A DNA stretch of 17,665 nucleotides. Origin: RGIG3102 sp964649845. GTDB taxonomy: Bacteria > Bacillota > Clostridia > Oscillospirales > Ruminococcaceae. The stretch lies in assembly GCA_964649845.1 (NCBI GenBank), contig CAZYSS010000044.1, positions 1 through 17,665 on the forward strand. Reading direction: 5' to 3'. The notes below the pieces were generated by a model. The model was not told the origin of the DNA and did not search any database. It saw nothing but the letters and a program-made list of their open reading frames with translations. A program made the position numbers and the translations under genes. Positions 16,855-17,665 of the stretch are shown here, in pieces; position 1 is the stretch's first letter; each line of letters starts with the position of its first letter.

Positions 16855-17079
16855 AAACCCGCGGTGCCACCCGCATTGGTGCAAATGCACCCACTTTAGT
16901 ATTTGATTTTCCGGTTTAATGTCACGATAATACCATCTGCCCTGCTTTCAGCCGGTGACAAGGCTCTCTTTCAGATGATGCATATAGAGTGTTCCCTGCA
17001 TACTGTGTTTAACTGCGCTTTCAGCCAGCGGCGCAACTCTCTGGATAAACAGCCCTGTATACAGAATCTCTATTCTAAA

Positions 17080-17108
17080 ATTATAATCATTCAGCCGAAA
17101 AAAGTCAA
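17080..17108 (-). promoter_or_regulatory. Sigma-A promoter of the aspS T-box leader
   Basis: On the minus strand, TTGACT (17103-17108) and TATAAT (17080-17085) are separated by exactly 17 nt. Transcription should start about 17073, at the base of the first Stem I. Confidence 0.85.
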
Positions 17109-17150
17109 TAATAATATGTTGATGGGAAAATGGTAAATTATAGTTCATCG

Positions 17151-17178
17151 CGTAGGGGACGATGCCCACATCATCCCG
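17151..17178 (+). repeat. Single GTAGGGG palindromic repeat
   Basis: CGTAGGGGACGATG, then CCCA, then CATCATCCCG. The arms GGGACGATG and CATCATCCC pair with one mismatch. It lies about 40 nt upstream of the aspS promoter. Confidence 0.7.
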
Positions 17179-17214
17179 TTATATAATAGTAATATCGTTG
17201 TTTTGAATAAATAG

Positions 17215-17240
17215 CGCAGGGGCGAATCATGATTCGCCCG
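17215..17240 (+). repeat. Single GTAGGGG-type palindromic repeat
   Basis: CGCAGGGGCGAATCATGATTCGCCCG has a perfect palindromic core, GGGCGAATCATGATTCGCCC. Its ends match the family but the arm sequence is unlike the other copies. Confidence 0.7.
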
Positions 17241-17270
17241 TTTGGCAGATAGCTGGTTATTTACACATAC

Positions 17271-17297
17271 TGCGTAGGGGCGACTATCAGTCGCCCG
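17271..17297 (+). repeat. Single GTAGGGG palindromic repeat
   Basis: TGCGTAGGGGCGACTATCAG followed by TCGCCCG. Arms GGGCGACT and AGTCGCCC are perfect complements around a short loop. It abuts the CATTCTGAG repeat. Confidence 0.7.
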
Positions 17298-17333
17298 TGT
17301 CATTCTGAGCGAACGCCAGTGAGTCGAAGAATC
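17298..17333 (+). repeat. CATTCTGAG-type intergenic repeat
   Basis: TGTCATTCTGAGCGAACGCC then AGTGAGTCGAAGAATC. It belongs to the same family as 1-30, in the opposite orientation, and directly follows a GTAGGGG repeat. Confidence 0.65.
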
Positions 17334-17363
17334 TTTGCTCTAACATAATCACAAATTTTTTAC

Positions 17364-17546
17364 AACGCTGCGCTTGCGTTACTTTTGGTGGCAAAAGTAA
17401 CCATACCCCTTCGGGGCACGCGAAACGTGGGGGCAACGTAGTTGCATGAGTGGCTCTGCCGCAGGCAGAAACACGAAGCAGTCTCCGCGATTTATATTCG
17501 GGGAAACATTCCCCGAATCCCTTTCTGTTTATCGCACGTCAGTGCG
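17364..17546. repeat. String of eight short hairpins
   Basis: Successive inverted repeats occupy most of this stretch: AACGC-N7-GCGTT (17364-17380), GTTACTTTTG-GTGG-CAAAAGTAAC (17378-17401), CCCC-TTC-GGGG (17406-17416), CACG-CGAAA-CGTG (17417-17429), GCAAC-GTA-GTTGC (17433-17445), TCTGCC-GCA-GGCAGA (17455-17469), ATTCGGGGAA-ACA-TTCCCCGAAT (17496-17518) and CGCAC-GTCA-GTGCG (17533-17546). No convincing open reading frame or T-tract goes with them. The block lies between the hydrolase stop codon and the CATTCTGAG repeat. Confidence 0.75.
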
Positions 17547-17551
17547 CTAAA

Positions 17552-17665
17552 CTATAATTTATCTCCAAACCACTCTGCTGTAGTAATAAGCATATCCTGT
17601 GAAATGGACTTGTCCTCTGTCATAACATTGAAATTATGGTCGGCATCGTGATAGATAATCAGTTC
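17552..17665 (-). CDS. C-terminal end of a probable alpha/beta hydrolase (partial)
   Basis: Only the last 37 codons are inside the window, reading ELIIYHDADHNFNVMTED and ending AEWFGDKL then TAG. The segment YHDADHNF followed by a C-terminal helix is typical of the end of dienelactone-hydrolase-like and related alpha/beta hydrolases, where the His of DxDHxF is the catalytic histidine of the Ser-Asp-His triad. The nucleophile and acid lie outside the window, so the substrate cannot be guessed. The stop is at 17552-17554, right beside the hairpin string. The call rests on one motif and the length of the tail. Confidence 0.55.
   Translation of the reverse strand, partial: ELIIYHDADHNFNVMTEDKSISQDMLITTAEWFGDKL

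Larger units (their letters stand above)
16657..17073 (-). promoter_or_regulatory. T-box riboswitch leader of aspS, with duplicated Stem I module
   Basis: A leader of about 430 nt precedes aspS. The T-box motif GGGTGGCACCGCGG lies at 16859-16872. Its bulge UGGC would pair with a GCCA tRNA end, which fits the G discriminator base of tRNA-Asp and tRNA-Asn. Stem III is GGTGCA-TT-TGCACC (16878-16891). Stem I of unit A spans 16984-17073: ATAGAG pairs with CTCTAT, CTGTATAC pairs with GTATGCAG, and the loop strand GGAACA (16990-16995) could hold an AAC specifier. Unit B (16921-16977) repeats the distal module: CATCTG/CAGATG, AGAGAG, CCTTG/CAGGG, GGCTGAAAG, followed by GTGACA with a GAC (16921-16923). 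In both units AGAGAG and GGCTGAAAG are exactly 10 nt apart. Only one T-box and one terminator are present. Uncharged tRNA should favour the antiterminator and raise aspS expression. Confidence 0.9.

Noticed and set aside
1..17333. Whole window as one composite transposon bounded by inverted CATTCTGAG repeats
   Set aside because: These repeats are short, imperfect and generally dispersed, and the content is housekeeping genes with no transposase.

Overview
The window looks like a chromosomal segment of an anaerobic Gram-positive bacterium of the class Clostridia, probably near Oscillospiraceae/Ruminococcaceae. The evidence is strong AGGAGG-type ribosome binding sites, a T-box leader, AddAB instead of RecBCD, an oxygen-sensitive HgdC/BadF-type activator system and many short GTAGGGG palindromic repeats. 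The genus is not determined. Nearly all of it is ordinary housekeeping coding sequence; the unusual material is in the non-coding parts.

Layout, left to right. Positions 74-1621 (minus) encode an ABC-F ATPase. Positions 1728-2678 (minus) encode a membrane-anchored or secreted protein of unknown function with its own terminator. Positions 2679-3321 are non-coding and carry a cluster of GTAGGGG palindromic repeats, three of them two-hairpin composites. Positions 3322-4602 and 4595-7534 (minus, overlapping by 8 nt) are two halves of what is usually one chain of about 1400 residues in the 2-hydroxyacyl-CoA dehydratase activator family. An AT-rich spacer with a 19-bp palindrome and a strong terminator follows. 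Positions 7804-8010 (minus) encode a small DUF378 membrane protein. Divergent from it, 8149-14774 (plus) is an addB-addA operon with a one-base overlap, encoding the helicase-nuclease that processes double-strand breaks. It ends at a terminator that faces the terminator of aspS.

The most interesting part is aspS (14901-16640, minus) and its 430-base leader. The leader has a near-consensus sigma-A promoter, a clear T-box motif and an intrinsic terminator. Two features are unusual. First, there are two copies of the Stem I distal module (AGAGAG, ten bases, GGCTGAAAG) upstream of a single antiterminator. Candidate specifiers are AAC (Asn) in the first and GAC (Asp) in the second. Second, a 130-base imperfect palindrome sits in the apical loop of the antiterminator helix and leaves both strands of that helix intact. 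The encoded AspRS has His31, a residue associated with non-discriminating enzymes that charge both tRNA-Asp and tRNA-Asn. Together these suggest, without proving, a leader that senses both tRNAs. A 10-base N gap falls in the terminator loop.

Beyond the promoter, 17109-17551 is repeat-rich: three GTAGGGG palindromes, one CATTCTGAG repeat and a string of eight short hairpins. The window ends inside the C-terminus of a probable alpha/beta hydrolase gene (17552-17665, minus).
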